Below, one piece after another: positions 7,897-15,924 of a stretch of DNA of 20,319 nt (positions are counted from its first letter, which is position 1; every line of letters starts with the position of its first letter). Under the pieces are notes generated by a model that saw only the letters and a list, made by a program, of their open reading frames with translations, was not told the DNA's origin and did no database searches. The translations under genes and the position numbers were made by a program. This DNA comes from an uncultured Oscillospiraceae bacterium. Its GTDB lineage: Bacteria; Bacillota; Clostridia; Oscillospirales; Ruminococcaceae. The stretch covers positions 1 to 20,319 of the forward strand of contig CAUABB010000003.1 in assembly GCA_958427155.1 (NCBI GenBank), read 5' to 3'.

Positions 7897-8913
7897 TTAG
7901 TCCGCATAATCACTGATAGCGTCAGCGTAGTTTCTGTCCTCGTCAAAGGTCCTCCAGTCATAAGCAGGCTCATAACCAAGAAGCTTTCTTGCTTTCTCAA
8001 TAGAGAACAGGCCGTCATGGCCCTTGATATTCTTGCACATATCAGCAAACTCCGGACAGAGTTTAGAGTAGTACGGAGCAGATTCATCAGCAATACGGGT
8101 GCCGCTCCAAACGTTGAACGCCTCATATTTGTTCGGCAGGGTTCCGATTTTCTTCAGAGCCAAATCGGTAAAGCGAGCAATATCACGGGAGTCAACATAC
8201 TCATGATAGAAGAAGTTTGCGTTACCTCTCTTCGCAACATCTTCCGGGATCGCGTCAGTTTTGAAGCCGAAGGAATGGTTTTTGATCTTGTCGTTGTAAA
8301 CGCCGAGCAGACGCATAGCAACGGTGTTCATGCCATAAGCGCGGGAGAACGCCTTCATGGTCTCTTCAGTGAGGTACTTGGACAGAGAATAAGTATCCTC
8401 CGGATAGCAAGGATGCTCTTCGTCGATCGGCAAATACTTGGGAACAAACGGATTTCCGGAAAATCTAAAACCTACGCCGTAAGCGAAGAAGGAAGTAGTA
8501 ACGATAACGTTTTTAACACCCATTCTTCTCGCGGCGTCAAGAACATAGAAGCCGCCCATGGTGTTGATCTTCATGGCGTTATCTTCCGGCATGGAGTAGT
8601 TGAAACGAACGCCGTCTCTTGCACCAGCCGGGCCAGTATACTCAGCATACGGAGGCTGAAGCTCAGGGTTAAACGGAATAGCGCCCAAATGAACGATAGC
8701 ATCGCACTGGGACATCGCAATCGCCTTCATAATGTCGCCGATCTCAAGCAGGTCGGCTTTGACAAAAGGAAGGCCGCGTTTTGCGTTTTCGCTGTCCGGT
8801 TTCGGCAGGACAATGTCGGTGCAGGTTACGTTGTAGCCCTGATCCTGCAAATAGGGAGCAACATAGTTTCCGAGTCTGCCGGAAGCGCCGGTTACCAATA
8901 CATTTTTAATCAT
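7897..8913 (-). CDS. NAD-dependent epimerase/dehydratase-family SDR, paralogue 4
   Basis: 338 residues from the ATG at 8913, with AGGAG about 10 nt upstream; a GTG at 8922 is almost on top of that site and is disfavoured. Extended-SDR features: nucleotide-binding G9-x-x-G12-x-x-G15, Asp33 at the end of strand 2 (predicts NAD rather than NADP), D-L in V-K-A-D-L, and catalytic Y175-S-L-S-K179. It is a close paralogue of the three other SDRs in this operon. Its loop at about 91-106 and the region after V-Y-N-D (about 210-225) differ most, so its substrate may differ. Sugar-nucleotide epimerases and uronate dehydrogenases share this fold; with no nucleotide-sugar genes nearby, oxidation of a free sugar, cyclitol or glycoside hydroxyl is the preferred reading. 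Confidence 0.85.
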   Translation of the reverse strand: MIKNVLVTGASGRLGNYVAPYLQDQGYNVTCTDIVLPKPDSENAKRGLPFVKADLLEIGDIMKAIAMSQCDAIVHLGAIPFNPELQPPYAEYTGPAGARDGVRFNYSMPEDNAMKINTMGGFYVLDAARRMGVKNVIVTTSFFAYGVGFRFSGNPFVPKYLPIDEEHPCYPEDTYSLSKYLTEETMKAFSRAYGMNTVAMRLLGVYNDKIKNHSFGFKTDAIPEDVAKRGNANFFYHEYVDSRDIARFTDLALKKIGTLPNKYEAFNVWSGTRIADESAPYYSKLCPEFADMCKNIKGHDGLFSIEKARKLLGYEPAYDWRTFDEDRNYADAISDYAD

Positions 8914-8969
8914 AATAAACACACTCCTAATTTTTTAAATATTATTTTTAAAATTATTGCTGGAAAGAA

Positions 8970-9000
8970 ATTATAATTTATCTGGTTATCGTCAATTCAA
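8970..9000 (-). promoter_or_regulatory. Possible internal promoter in an AT-rich gap
   Basis: The 104-bp gap between SDR paralogues 3 and 4 is very AT-rich and contains a perfect TATAAT on the minus strand (complement of 8970-8975). Upstream -35-like elements are TTGACG at a 14-nt spacing (8990-8995) and TTGAAT at 19 nt (8995-9000); both spacings are off the 17-nt optimum. It may give low internal initiation for the downstream half of the operon. Confidence 0.25.
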
Positions 9001-9017
9001 AATTTATGCTGCTTTCT

Positions 9018-9995
9018 TTATTTAACGTTTTTCCAGGAATACTGCGGCTTATAACCAAGAAGCTTTTCTGCTTTGCGGATGCTCAGCAGGCCTTCGCCGT
9101 CGGCAAGATTGTCAACCATATCGGCGATATACGGGAAACGCTCTTTATAGAACGCTTTCGTATCCGGAACATCCATGCGAACGTCAGTGATAACGTTAAA
9201 CGCTTCATACTTATTGGGGAGCCCGCCGATTTTTTCAAGCGCGAGGCCGGTAAAGACCGCGATATCGCGGGCATCCACATATTGATGGGTATTACCGGTG
9301 ATAAACTTCGGGTCGTTCGCGGTTGCCCCCGCTTTCTGACCCAGGTTATACATCGCGCGGCTTCTCTCAACGTTATGATAATAAACGCCCATTAAACGCA
9401 TCGCAACCATGTTCATGCCATATGCACGGGAAAAGGCTTTCATAATTTCCTCTCCCAGATATTTGGATAAGGAATAAGTATCTTCCGGCCAGCAGGGATG
9501 CTCCTCATCGATCGGGAGGTATTCCGGTTTGAACGGCTCACCCGAAATGCGGAAGCCCAATCCATAAGAGAAGTAGCTGGTTGCCGCAATTACGTTTTTA
9601 ACGCCCATTCTTCTGGCCGCGTCCAGCAGATAGAACATTCCCATGGTGTTGATCCGCATGGTGTTGTCCTCCGGCTGTCTCCAATTGCAGCGAACGCCGT
9701 CTTGAGAGGGGCCCTTGCCCGAACGGTCTTCATACGGCGGCTGGAGTTCAGTGTTGAACGGAATTGCGCCGAGATGGACAATAACGTCCGGCTGCGCCAT
9801 GGCAATCGCTTTCATCACGTCCCCAATCACGCAGAGATCCGCTTTTACAAAGGGCAGCCCGCGCTTCGCGTTTTCGGATTCAGGATTCGGCAGAACAATA
9901 TCGGTACAGGTGACGTTATAACCAAGGTCCTGCAGATAAGGGGCAACAAAATTGCCCAGCCTGCCGGAAGCGCCGGTAACTAAGATGTTTTTCAT
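9018..9995 (-). CDS. NAD-dependent epimerase/dehydratase-family SDR, paralogue 3
   Basis: 325 residues. G8-A-S-G11-R-L-G14 dinucleotide motif, Asp32 after strand 2, and catalytic Y174-S-L-S-K178. The N-terminal 60 residues and the block around the active site (H-P-C-W-P-E-D-T-Y) are nearly identical to paralogue 4, so the pair arose by duplication. A conserved N-T-E-L-Q-P-P-Y segment (81-88) is shared by the whole SDR set. The start ATG has AGGAG 12 nt upstream, a longer spacing than its neighbours, so translation may be weaker. Expected role: NAD-linked oxidation or epimerisation at a sugar or cyclitol hydroxyl; substrate not determinable. Confidence 0.85.
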   Translation of the reverse strand: MKNILVTGASGRLGNFVAPYLQDLGYNVTCTDIVLPNPESENAKRGLPFVKADLCVIGDVMKAIAMAQPDVIVHLGAIPFNTELQPPYEDRSGKGPSQDGVRCNWRQPEDNTMRINTMGMFYLLDAARRMGVKNVIAATSYFSYGLGFRISGEPFKPEYLPIDEEHPCWPEDTYSLSKYLGEEIMKAFSRAYGMNMVAMRLMGVYYHNVERSRAMYNLGQKAGATANDPKFITGNTHQYVDARDIAVFTGLALEKIGGLPNKYEAFNVITDVRMDVPDTKAFYKERFPYIADMVDNLADGEGLLSIRKAEKLLGYKPQYSWKNVK

Positions 9996-10023
9996 AATGC
10001 TGTTATACTCCTTTTTTACAGAC

Positions 10024-10085
10024 GGCCTAAAGGCCAGCTATTTTCACTCAAAGCAGGAGAAAGAAGAGCCACTCTTTCTCCTGCT
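10024..10085 (-). other. Two intercistronic hairpins between SDR paralogues 2 and 3
   Basis: A perfect 13-bp stem (10052-10064 with 10073-10085, arm AGCAGGAGAAAGA, 8-nt loop) and a small GGCC-TAAA-GGCC hairpin (10024-10035) fill the gap. On the minus strand the large stem is followed only by UUU, so terminator strength is doubtful. On the plus strand it is followed by TATTTTTT, so it would stop antisense transcription. Most likely an mRNA stability or partial attenuation element. Confidence 0.55.
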
Positions 10086-10100
10086 ATTTTTTGAACCAAT

Positions 10101-11087
10101 TTACTTGCCCAGTTTCCAGGAGTACTGAGTCTTGTAGCCGAGAAGCTCCTCGGCCTTACGAGAACTAAAGATACCCTCACCATCTCTGAGGTTCGCAACT
10201 TTGTCCTTCAAACCTGGGAAGAGGGTAGAGTAGAATTCCTTGGTGTCAACGTTAAACTCAACGTCGGTGATAAGGTTGAACGCTTCAAATTTGTTCGGGA
10301 GCTGACCAAGCTTGTTCAAAGCAAGGCCGATAAAGTATGCGATATCGCGCCCGTCAACATACATATAAACCTGACCGCCAATGCAATCGCCCTTGCTGCC
10401 CGGCTCCGGATAAGCCTGACCCTGGTCAAAAGTATGCAGTCTTGCGCTGCCCTTACCGTTGGCATAATATACACCCATCAAACGCATCGCGATGGTATTC
10501 ATATCATAAGCGCGGGAAAATGCTTTCATGATCTCCTCGCCAAGGTACTTGGAGAGAGAATAAGTATCCTCCGGCCAGCAGGGATGATTCTCGTCAAGCG
10601 GGAGATATTCCGGAACAAAAGGATCGCCGGAAAGGCGGAAACCCAGACCGTAAGCAAAGTAGCTGGAAGCCCCGATTACACTTTTAACACCCATTCTTCT
10701 TGCGGCGTCCAGAACATAGAAGGTACCCATCGTGTTGATCTTCATGGTAGCGTCTTCCGGCATGCTGTAGTTGAAATGCGCCCCTTCGACCGGCGCCGGA
10801 CCCAAGTCAGTACGCTTCTCATAAGGCGGCTGCAACTCGGTATTGAACGCAATTGCCCCAAGGTGAACAATGGTGTCCGCCTGAGCCATAGCGATCGCTT
10901 TCATGATATCGCCAATGTTGAGAAGATCCGCTTTTACAAACGGAAGACCGCGTTTCGCGTTATCTCCGTCCGCCGGCATGGGAACGATATCGGTGCAGGT
11001 GACGTTGTACCCCTGATCATGAAGATAGGAAGCAACGTAATTTCCAAGGTTACCGGAAGCGCCGGTCACCAGAATGTTTTTTGCCAT
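10101..11087 (-). CDS. NAD-dependent epimerase/dehydratase-family SDR, paralogue 2
   Basis: 328 residues from the ATG at 11087, chosen because GGAGG lies 9 nt upstream and because MAKN aligns with the start of the other SDRs; the longer in-frame form runs into the upstream gene. G9-A-S-G12-N-L-G15, Asp33, and catalytic Y176-S-L-S-K180. The loop at about 90-103 is one residue longer than in paralogues 3 and 4, and a poorly conserved stretch after V-Y-Y-A-N-G (about 212-240) probably shapes the substrate pocket. It begins 22 bp after the last of the five consecutive TIM-barrel genes. Family role: NAD-dependent oxidation or epimerisation; exact substrate unknown. Confidence 0.85.
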   Translation of the reverse strand: MAKNILVTGASGNLGNYVASYLHDQGYNVTCTDIVPMPADGDNAKRGLPFVKADLLNIGDIMKAIAMAQADTIVHLGAIAFNTELQPPYEKRTDLGPAPVEGAHFNYSMPEDATMKINTMGTFYVLDAARRMGVKSVIGASSYFAYGLGFRLSGDPFVPEYLPLDENHPCWPEDTYSLSKYLGEEIMKAFSRAYDMNTIAMRLMGVYYANGKGSARLHTFDQGQAYPEPGSKGDCIGGQVYMYVDGRDIAYFIGLALNKLGQLPNKFEAFNLITDVEFNVDTKEFYSTLFPGLKDKVANLRDGEGIFSSRKAEELLGYKTQYSWKLGK

Positions 11088-11109
11088 TACAAAATTCCTC
11101 CGTTTACCG

Positions 11110-12018
11110 TTAATCAATTGTGATTACTTTTTTAATGTACTCTACGCTTTTTTTAGCAACTTCTATGTCATGCAAACGGGGATCCGTTCCCTCAGGGAGG
11201 GCACCGGGCCATGCTGACTCATAAAGCAGGTGGAGTCCTTCCGGATAAGGCGCTTTCTCAGCGATTGTCTTAATCGCGCGGTCGATATCCACATAGCCTT
11301 CGCCGACAGCGCAGCCGACCGGAATCATCGGGAAATAATTCGGTCCAAAGGGGCTGTCAATCATTTTTGAATCCTTTACATGGGTGGTAAAGGTCCAGGG
11401 GGCGAGAACATCAATATCGTCGTTCGGGTCACATAATACGGCAATTGCGTTGCCGATATCATAAGCGACACCGACATTCTTCGAATTGACCTCTTCCATA
11501 ATCCAGGCGATTTCGGTTCCCTTAAAATCGCAATGGTTTTCCAAAGCGAAAAGAACATCGTTTTCCTCAAAAAGCGGAGCCGCAGCTTTTAAGTTATCCG
11601 CAATCATCCGGAGCAGCTCATGCGCATGGATACCGGGAGTCTTAAAACAACGCGTGGTAGCGGTGTTGTTCATTCCATAACCGCAGCGAATAATTTTTGA
11701 GCCATATTTTTTGGCCAGTTCAATCGTTTCCAGTATTTCCTTTTTCGCGCCCTCCGGGTCTGCGCCGGTCATTTCAAAGATTGCGCGCGGGCACTGGATG
11801 TCAAACTCAATGTCATATTCCTTCATTTTTTGAAGGACCTTTTCCATCCCTTCCCCTTCAACCGGAGGGCGGGGAACCAACGGATGCATTGCATGGCAAT
11901 CAAGCTTATGCATTTCATCCATCTGCCATAAAAGCTGATCGACCGGATCCGTAATTTCAGGCGGCGCCAGGTAAACGAAATTGACATAACCAACTCTCAT
12001 GTTCTTCAAATACGCCAT
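11110..12018 (-). CDS. Sugar isomerase/epimerase-like TIM barrel, paralogue F (PFGP loop subtype)
   Basis: 302 residues from the ATG at 12018 (AGGGGTGG 6 nt upstream; MAY aligns with its paralogues). Xylose-isomerase-like TIM-barrel (COG1082 type). The likely metal tetrad is Glu160 (L-E-N-H), Asp187 (A-Y-D-I-G-N), His213 (T-T-H-V-K-D) and Glu267 (L-Y-E-S). It is the most divergent of the six: the second motif is DIGN instead of DTAN, the C-terminal ligand is in Y-E-S-A-W rather than E-Q-G-W, and the entry strand reads GYVNFVY instead of GWIG. It shares the S-P-F-G-P loop (222-226) and L-P-E-G-T-D-P-R (274-281) with paralogue B only. Separated by 20 bp from paralogue E upstream. Confidence 0.85.
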   Translation of the reverse strand: MAYLKNMRVGYVNFVYLAPPEITDPVDQLLWQMDEMHKLDCHAMHPLVPRPPVEGEGMEKVLQKMKEYDIEFDIQCPRAIFEMTGADPEGAKKEILETIELAKKYGSKIIRCGYGMNNTATTRCFKTPGIHAHELLRMIADNLKAAAPLFEENDVLFALENHCDFKGTEIAWIMEEVNSKNVGVAYDIGNAIAVLCDPNDDIDVLAPWTFTTHVKDSKMIDSPFGPNYFPMIPVGCAVGEGYVDIDRAIKTIAEKAPYPEGLHLLYESAWPGALPEGTDPRLHDIEVAKKSVEYIKKVITID

Positions 12019-12038
12019 TAAAAACCACCCCTGCAATT

Positions 12039-12947
12039 CTAATTTACTGTGATCAGTTTTTTCAGGTACTCTAAGCTCTTCTCCATCGCCTCATGCTCAA
12101 ATGCATAAGCGTCGCCGGTGATCTGGTTTCCCCAGAAACCCTGTTCCAAAATCATATGGAACCCTTCCGGGTAGCGGACCTGGGTCGCAAGCGCGTCGAC
12201 AATCCCCGGGATGTCAATAATCCCTTCGCCAAGCACGGTTCCGACCGGGATGAGCGGATAATACCGCCCTTCCTGGGTTTTCTGGATAATCTTAGCGTCC
12301 TTAATATGAGTGGTAATCGCCCATGGGGCCATCAACAGATTATCTGCATCCGGATCCCGAAACACACCATAATTGTTAGCAGTATCAAGCGCGATTCCCA
12401 TATTCGGGGAGTTTACCTCCTCAAAAATGCGCGCCATCTCCTCGCCGGTAAAATCAAGATGATTTTCCTGGGCAAAATACATCCCGTACTCCTCAAAGAT
12501 CGGCGCCGCCTCTTTCAGGGAGGCAATAACCCGCTCCAGCTGCTCCTTTCCGGTCATCCCGGGAGCAGTATTGTATCGGGAAAGCTCATATTTTAACCCT
12601 GTATTATACCCGGTTCTCATAATTTTCACGCCGAGTTTCCGGGCATAGTCCATTGCGCTTAAAAGCTCTTCCCGAGCCTCTTTTTTGCGAGGCCCGGAGA
12701 GCTCAAAAATTCCCCATGGACAGCCGAGTTCATATTCAATCCCATATGTTAGAAGTCCTTCCTGCAGCGCTTCAACCGACGCTTCATCCTTGGGATAGTT
12801 GCGAATCACCGGCTGAAGAACGGTACAGTCCAGTTCCTTGGCGCGCTTCATCTGCCAGAGCAGTTTGTCTAGATCATTGGTGATTTCAGCTGGAGGTAGA
12901 TAATTGGGTCCCATCCAGCCAAGCTTCATATTGTTGCGGTATTTCAT
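12039..12947 (-). CDS. Sugar isomerase/epimerase-like TIM barrel, paralogue E (KTQEG loop subtype)
   Basis: 302 residues from the ATG at 12947; AGAAGGA lies 7 nt upstream, whereas the ATG at 12953 is only 1 nt from it. Predicted metal ligands are Glu161 (Q-E-N-H), Asp188 (A-L-D-T-A-N), His214 (T-T-H-I-K-D) and Glu268 (L-E-Q-G), shifted by one residue relative to the paralogues because of a single insertion near 115-120 (Y-N-T-G-L-K-Y-E). It carries the Q-K-T-Q-E-G loop and the I-T-G-D C-terminal loop of the D/C branch. Probable isomerisation, epimerisation or elimination of a keto-sugar; not assignable further. Confidence 0.85.
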   Translation of the reverse strand: MKYRNNMKLGWMGPNYLPPAEITNDLDKLLWQMKRAKELDCTVLQPVIRNYPKDEASVEALQEGLLTYGIEYELGCPWGIFELSGPRKKEAREELLSAMDYARKLGVKIMRTGYNTGLKYELSRYNTAPGMTGKEQLERVIASLKEAAPIFEEYGMYFAQENHLDFTGEEMARIFEEVNSPNMGIALDTANNYGVFRDPDADNLLMAPWAITTHIKDAKIIQKTQEGRYYPLIPVGTVLGEGIIDIPGIVDALATQVRYPEGFHMILEQGFWGNQITGDAYAFEHEAMEKSLEYLKKLITVN

Positions 12948-13010
12948 CGCCATTTCCTTCTTTCACTGTCACAAGGAAAAACGGTCTGAATCATTCTCGC
13001 TTTCAAGCGG

Positions 13011-13916
13011 TTATTTAACCGTGATCAGATCTTTCAGGTATGTAAGGCTTCTTTCCATTGCGTTATGGGCAAATTCAATCGGGTCGCCTGTAACCTGGTC
13101 GCCCCACCAGCCCTGCTCAAGGACGAGATGGAAGCCTTCCGGATAACGGGCTTTGGAGCAGATTGCGTCAATTGCCGCCGGAATGTCAATGTTGCCTTCG
13201 CCAAGCGAGCAGCCCACCGGAATCAGCGGGAAGTAGTCGCCTTCCTGGGTCTTGTCAATAATCTTGGTGTCTTTTATGTGGGAAGTGATCGCCCACGGAG
13301 CCATCCGCTGGATATCCTCATTTGGCTCTGCGAAGATGGAGAAGCTGTTGGCGGTGTCAAGCGCAATTCCCATGTTCGGGGAGTTGACCTCTTCAAAAAT
13401 GCTTGCAAGCTCTTTGCCGGTAAAGTCAACGTGGTTTTCCTGCGCATAGTAAACGCCGTACTCTTCAAAAATCGGTTTTGCCTCTTTTAAGGAAGCGACA
13501 ATCCGGTCGTACTGCTCTTTCATCGTCATGCCAGGAGTGCGGTTATAACGGGAAGTCTCCAGGCAGAGGCGGCCGTAACCGGTTCTGAAAATCTTGGAGC
13601 CCAGCTTTTTGCCGAATTTGATAAATTCAATCAATTCCTCACGGGCGGCTTTCGCGTCCGGACCGGCAAGCTTAAAGACAGCGCCCGGGCAGTACATTTC
13701 GTACTCGATACCGTATTCGGCAAGGCCTTCGTTGATTTTGGCGACGGAAGCGTCGTCTTTGGGCAGGTTGAAAACGATTGGCTGAAGCACTTCACAACCA
13801 AGGCGGTTGGCCTGCTGCATCTGCCACTCCAGTTTCGCTAGGTCGTCGGTGATCTCAGGAGGAGCGGGATAAATAAACCCAATCCAGCCAAGCTTCATAT
13901 TATTGCGGTATGCCAT
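13011..13916 (-). CDS. Sugar isomerase/epimerase-like TIM barrel, paralogue D (KTQEG loop subtype)
   Basis: 301 residues from the ATG at 13916, which is 6 nt from GAGAGGA; the ATG at 13922 directly abuts that site. Ligands Glu160, Asp187, His213 and Glu267 are all conserved. By hand count it matches paralogue C at 229 of 301 positions without gaps (about 76%), making C and D the youngest duplicate pair in the set. The barrel-loop segment R-L-C-L-E-T-S-R-Y-N-R-T-P-G-M (116-130) is identical between them. Differences cluster at residues 54-62, 196-200 and 282-288, the places to look for specificity changes. Confidence 0.87.
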   Translation of the reverse strand: MAYRNNMKLGWIGFIYPAPPEITDDLAKLEWQMQQANRLGCEVLQPIVFNLPKDDASVAKINEGLAEYGIEYEMYCPGAVFKLAGPDAKAAREELIEFIKFGKKLGSKIFRTGYGRLCLETSRYNRTPGMTMKEQYDRIVASLKEAKPIFEEYGVYYAQENHVDFTGKELASIFEEVNSPNMGIALDTANSFSIFAEPNEDIQRMAPWAITSHIKDTKIIDKTQEGDYFPLIPVGCSLGEGNIDIPAAIDAICSKARYPEGFHLVLEQGWWGDQVTGDPIEFAHNAMERSLTYLKDLITVK

Positions 13917-13946
13917 ACTCATTCCTCTCTTTCTGCTTTATTCCGT

Positions 13947-14852
13947 TTACTTTACCGTGATCAGATCTTTCAGGTAGGCGAGACTCTTTTCCAAAACCTT
14001 ATGCGAATATTCAATTGGGTCGCCGGTAACCTGATTGCCGAACCAGCCCTGCTCAATTATAAGGTGGAAGCCCTCCGGGTAACGAGACTTGGTGCAGATG
14101 GCCTCGATCGCGGCCGGGATGTCTACGTCGCCCTCACCGAGCGCACAGCCAACGGGAATAAAGGGGAAATAGTTACCCTCTTGGGTTTTGTCAACAATCT
14201 TGGTGTCTTTAATATGGGAGGTAATCGCCCACGGAGCCATCCTTTGATTGTCAATATCCGGCTGACAGAACACCGCGAAACTGTTTGCGGTATCGAGCGC
14301 AATTCCCATCATCGGGGAGTTGACCTCTTCAAACAGGTCGGCCATCTCCTTACCGGTGAAATCCACGTGGTTTTCCTGCGCGTATTTCATGCCGTATTCC
14401 TCAAAAATCGGCTTGGCCTCCTTAAGAGAAGCGAGAATCCGGTCGAACTGCTCTTTTCCGGTCATACCGGGAGTGCGGTTATAGCGGGAGGTCTCCAGAC
14501 AAAGACGGCCGTATCCGCAGCGCATAATCGTAGAGCCAAGCTCCTTGGAAAACTTGATCGCCTCAATCAACTCCTCGCGGGCTGACTTCGCGTCAGGACC
14601 TGCAAGCTGAAAGACTGCCGGCGGACAGCGCATTTCGTACTCAATGCCGTACTCTTTGAGCCATTCCTTGAGCTGGTCAAGGTCTTTCCCTTCGTGTGGA
14701 AGAGGATGAACGATCGGCTGAAGGACCTCGCAGCCGAACTCCTTCGCCTTTTTCATCTGCCATTCAATCTTTGCCATGTTGTCTGTAATATCCGCGGGAG
14801 CCGGATACGCAAACCCAATCCAGCCCATTTTCATGTTGTTGCGGTATGCCAT
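13947..14852 (-). CDS. Sugar isomerase/epimerase-like TIM barrel, paralogue C (KTQEG loop subtype)
   Basis: 301 residues. The ATG has AGAAGGA 7 nt upstream. The xylose-isomerase-like metal tetrad is Glu160 (A-Q-E-N-H), Asp187 (A-L-D-T-A-N), His213 (T-S-H-I-K-D) and Glu267 (I-E-Q-G-W). The D-K-T-Q-E-G loop (221-226) and V-T-G-D-P-I loop (275-280) define its subtype. It lies 30 bp upstream of its close paralogue D and 34 bp downstream of paralogue B. The known superfamily includes IolE, IolI, tagatose 3-epimerase and the 3-keto-glycoside epimerase YcjR; which of these chemistries applies cannot be decided here. Confidence 0.87.
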   Translation of the reverse strand: MAYRNNMKMGWIGFAYPAPADITDNMAKIEWQMKKAKEFGCEVLQPIVHPLPHEGKDLDQLKEWLKEYGIEYEMRCPPAVFQLAGPDAKSAREELIEAIKFSKELGSTIMRCGYGRLCLETSRYNRTPGMTGKEQFDRILASLKEAKPIFEEYGMKYAQENHVDFTGKEMADLFEEVNSPMMGIALDTANSFAVFCQPDIDNQRMAPWAITSHIKDTKIVDKTQEGNYFPFIPVGCALGEGDVDIPAAIEAICTKSRYPEGFHLIIEQGWFGNQVTGDPIEYSHKVLEKSLAYLKDLITVK

Positions 14853-14886
14853 ATTTCTATCCTTCTTTCTCTGTTCCGTTTGATCG

Positions 14887-15795
14887 TTATTTTACGGTGA
14901 TCAGGTCCTTCAGGTAATCAAGGCTTTTATTCATGGTTTCAATGGCAAACTCACGGGGATCGGTTCCTTCCGGAAGCTTTCCAAACCAGCCCTGCTCCAG
15001 AATCAGATGGAAGCCCTTCGGATACCGTACATTGTCGATCAAAAGCTGGACGGAACGCGGGATATCTACGCCGCCTTCGCCGAGCGCGCAGCCGACAGGG
15101 GTCATCGGGAAGTAATCTGGCCCAAACGGAGCATCGATCACTTTGGAGTCTTTAATATGAGAGGTGATCGCCCAGGGAGCCATTGCCTCAAGGTCCTCGT
15201 TCGGGTCACAGAGAATCGCGAAGCCGTTCGCGGTATCGTACGCAATCCCCATATTGGGGGAGTTGATCTCCTCAAAGATGGCGGCGATTTCCTTGCCGGT
15301 AAAATCGCAGTGGTTCTCCAGCGCATAAAGCATATCGTTCGCTTCAAAGATCGGAGCGGCAACCTTCAGGCTGTCGGTAATCCGGCGGAGCTGCTCGTGC
15401 GGCAGCATACCCGGAACCTTGCTCCAGCGGGAATACTCAACATTGAGTTTGCCGTAGCCGCAGCGCATAATCTTGGCGCCGTATTTTTTCGCAAGATCAA
15501 TCGCTTCCTGCAGTTCCTTTTTCGCAGCTTCCGCGTTTTCACCACAGAGCTCAAATACCGCGCGAGGACAGCCCATTTCATACTCAACATCGCACTCTTT
15601 CATCTTCGCGGTGATCTTCGCGATTGATTCCTCATCTGCCGGCAAATTATGGACAATCGGCTGCAAAACCTGGCATCCAAGGCGTTTCGCCTCGTCAAGC
15701 TGCCAGAAAATTTTGTCCATATCTTCTGTGATTTCCGCGGGCGGCTGATACATATATCCAATCCATCCCAGTTTCATGTCGTTAATATAAGCCAT
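14887..15795 (-). CDS. Sugar isomerase/epimerase-like TIM barrel, paralogue B (PFGP loop subtype)
   Basis: 302 residues from the ATG at 15795; AGAAGGA is 6 nt upstream, while an ATG at 15798 is only 3 nt away. Upstream in-frame residues look non-coding (Lys/Asn/Ile-rich, AT-rich DNA). Ligands Glu160 (A-L-E-N-H), Asp187 (A-Y-D-T-A-N), His213 and Glu267 are intact. It shares D-A-P-F-G-P (221-226), A-L-E-N-H-C-D-F and L-P-E-G-T-D-P-R with paralogue F, although four of the six family members, including its neighbours, have the KTQEG loop. It follows the first SDR gene across a 129-bp AT-rich gap. Confidence 0.86.
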   Translation of the reverse strand: MAYINDMKLGWIGYMYQPPAEITEDMDKIFWQLDEAKRLGCQVLQPIVHNLPADEESIAKITAKMKECDVEYEMGCPRAVFELCGENAEAAKKELQEAIDLAKKYGAKIMRCGYGKLNVEYSRWSKVPGMLPHEQLRRITDSLKVAAPIFEANDMLYALENHCDFTGKEIAAIFEEINSPNMGIAYDTANGFAILCDPNEDLEAMAPWAITSHIKDSKVIDAPFGPDYFPMTPVGCALGEGGVDIPRSVQLLIDNVRYPKGFHLILEQGWFGKLPEGTDPREFAIETMNKSLDYLKDLITVK

Positions 15796-15924
15796 CATAA
15801 ATCCTTCTTTCTTATTAATATTAATCTTTGTTTTAATAGTAAAATGACTGTGCAATTATATTTGCTAAATAAAAAGTGATCTTTTGTTTTATTGAAACCG
15901 CATTCAAATCATTAAAGAAAAACC
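15796..15924. other. AT-rich intercistronic gap, possible weak internal promoter
   Basis: The largest AT-rich gap between the TIM and SDR genes. On the minus strand it holds a perfect TATAAT (complement of 15855-15860) but no convincing -35 at 16-18 nt. No U-tailed hairpin was found. Otherwise nothing recognisable except the ribosome-binding site of paralogue B (AGAAGGA at about 15802-15808). Confidence 0.3.

Noticed and set aside
7897..8913. Calling the SDRs UDP-glucose 4-epimerases or uronate dehydrogenases
   Set aside because: The motifs only establish the extended-SDR fold and NAD preference; no nucleotide-sugar or uronate genes are nearby to support a specific substrate.
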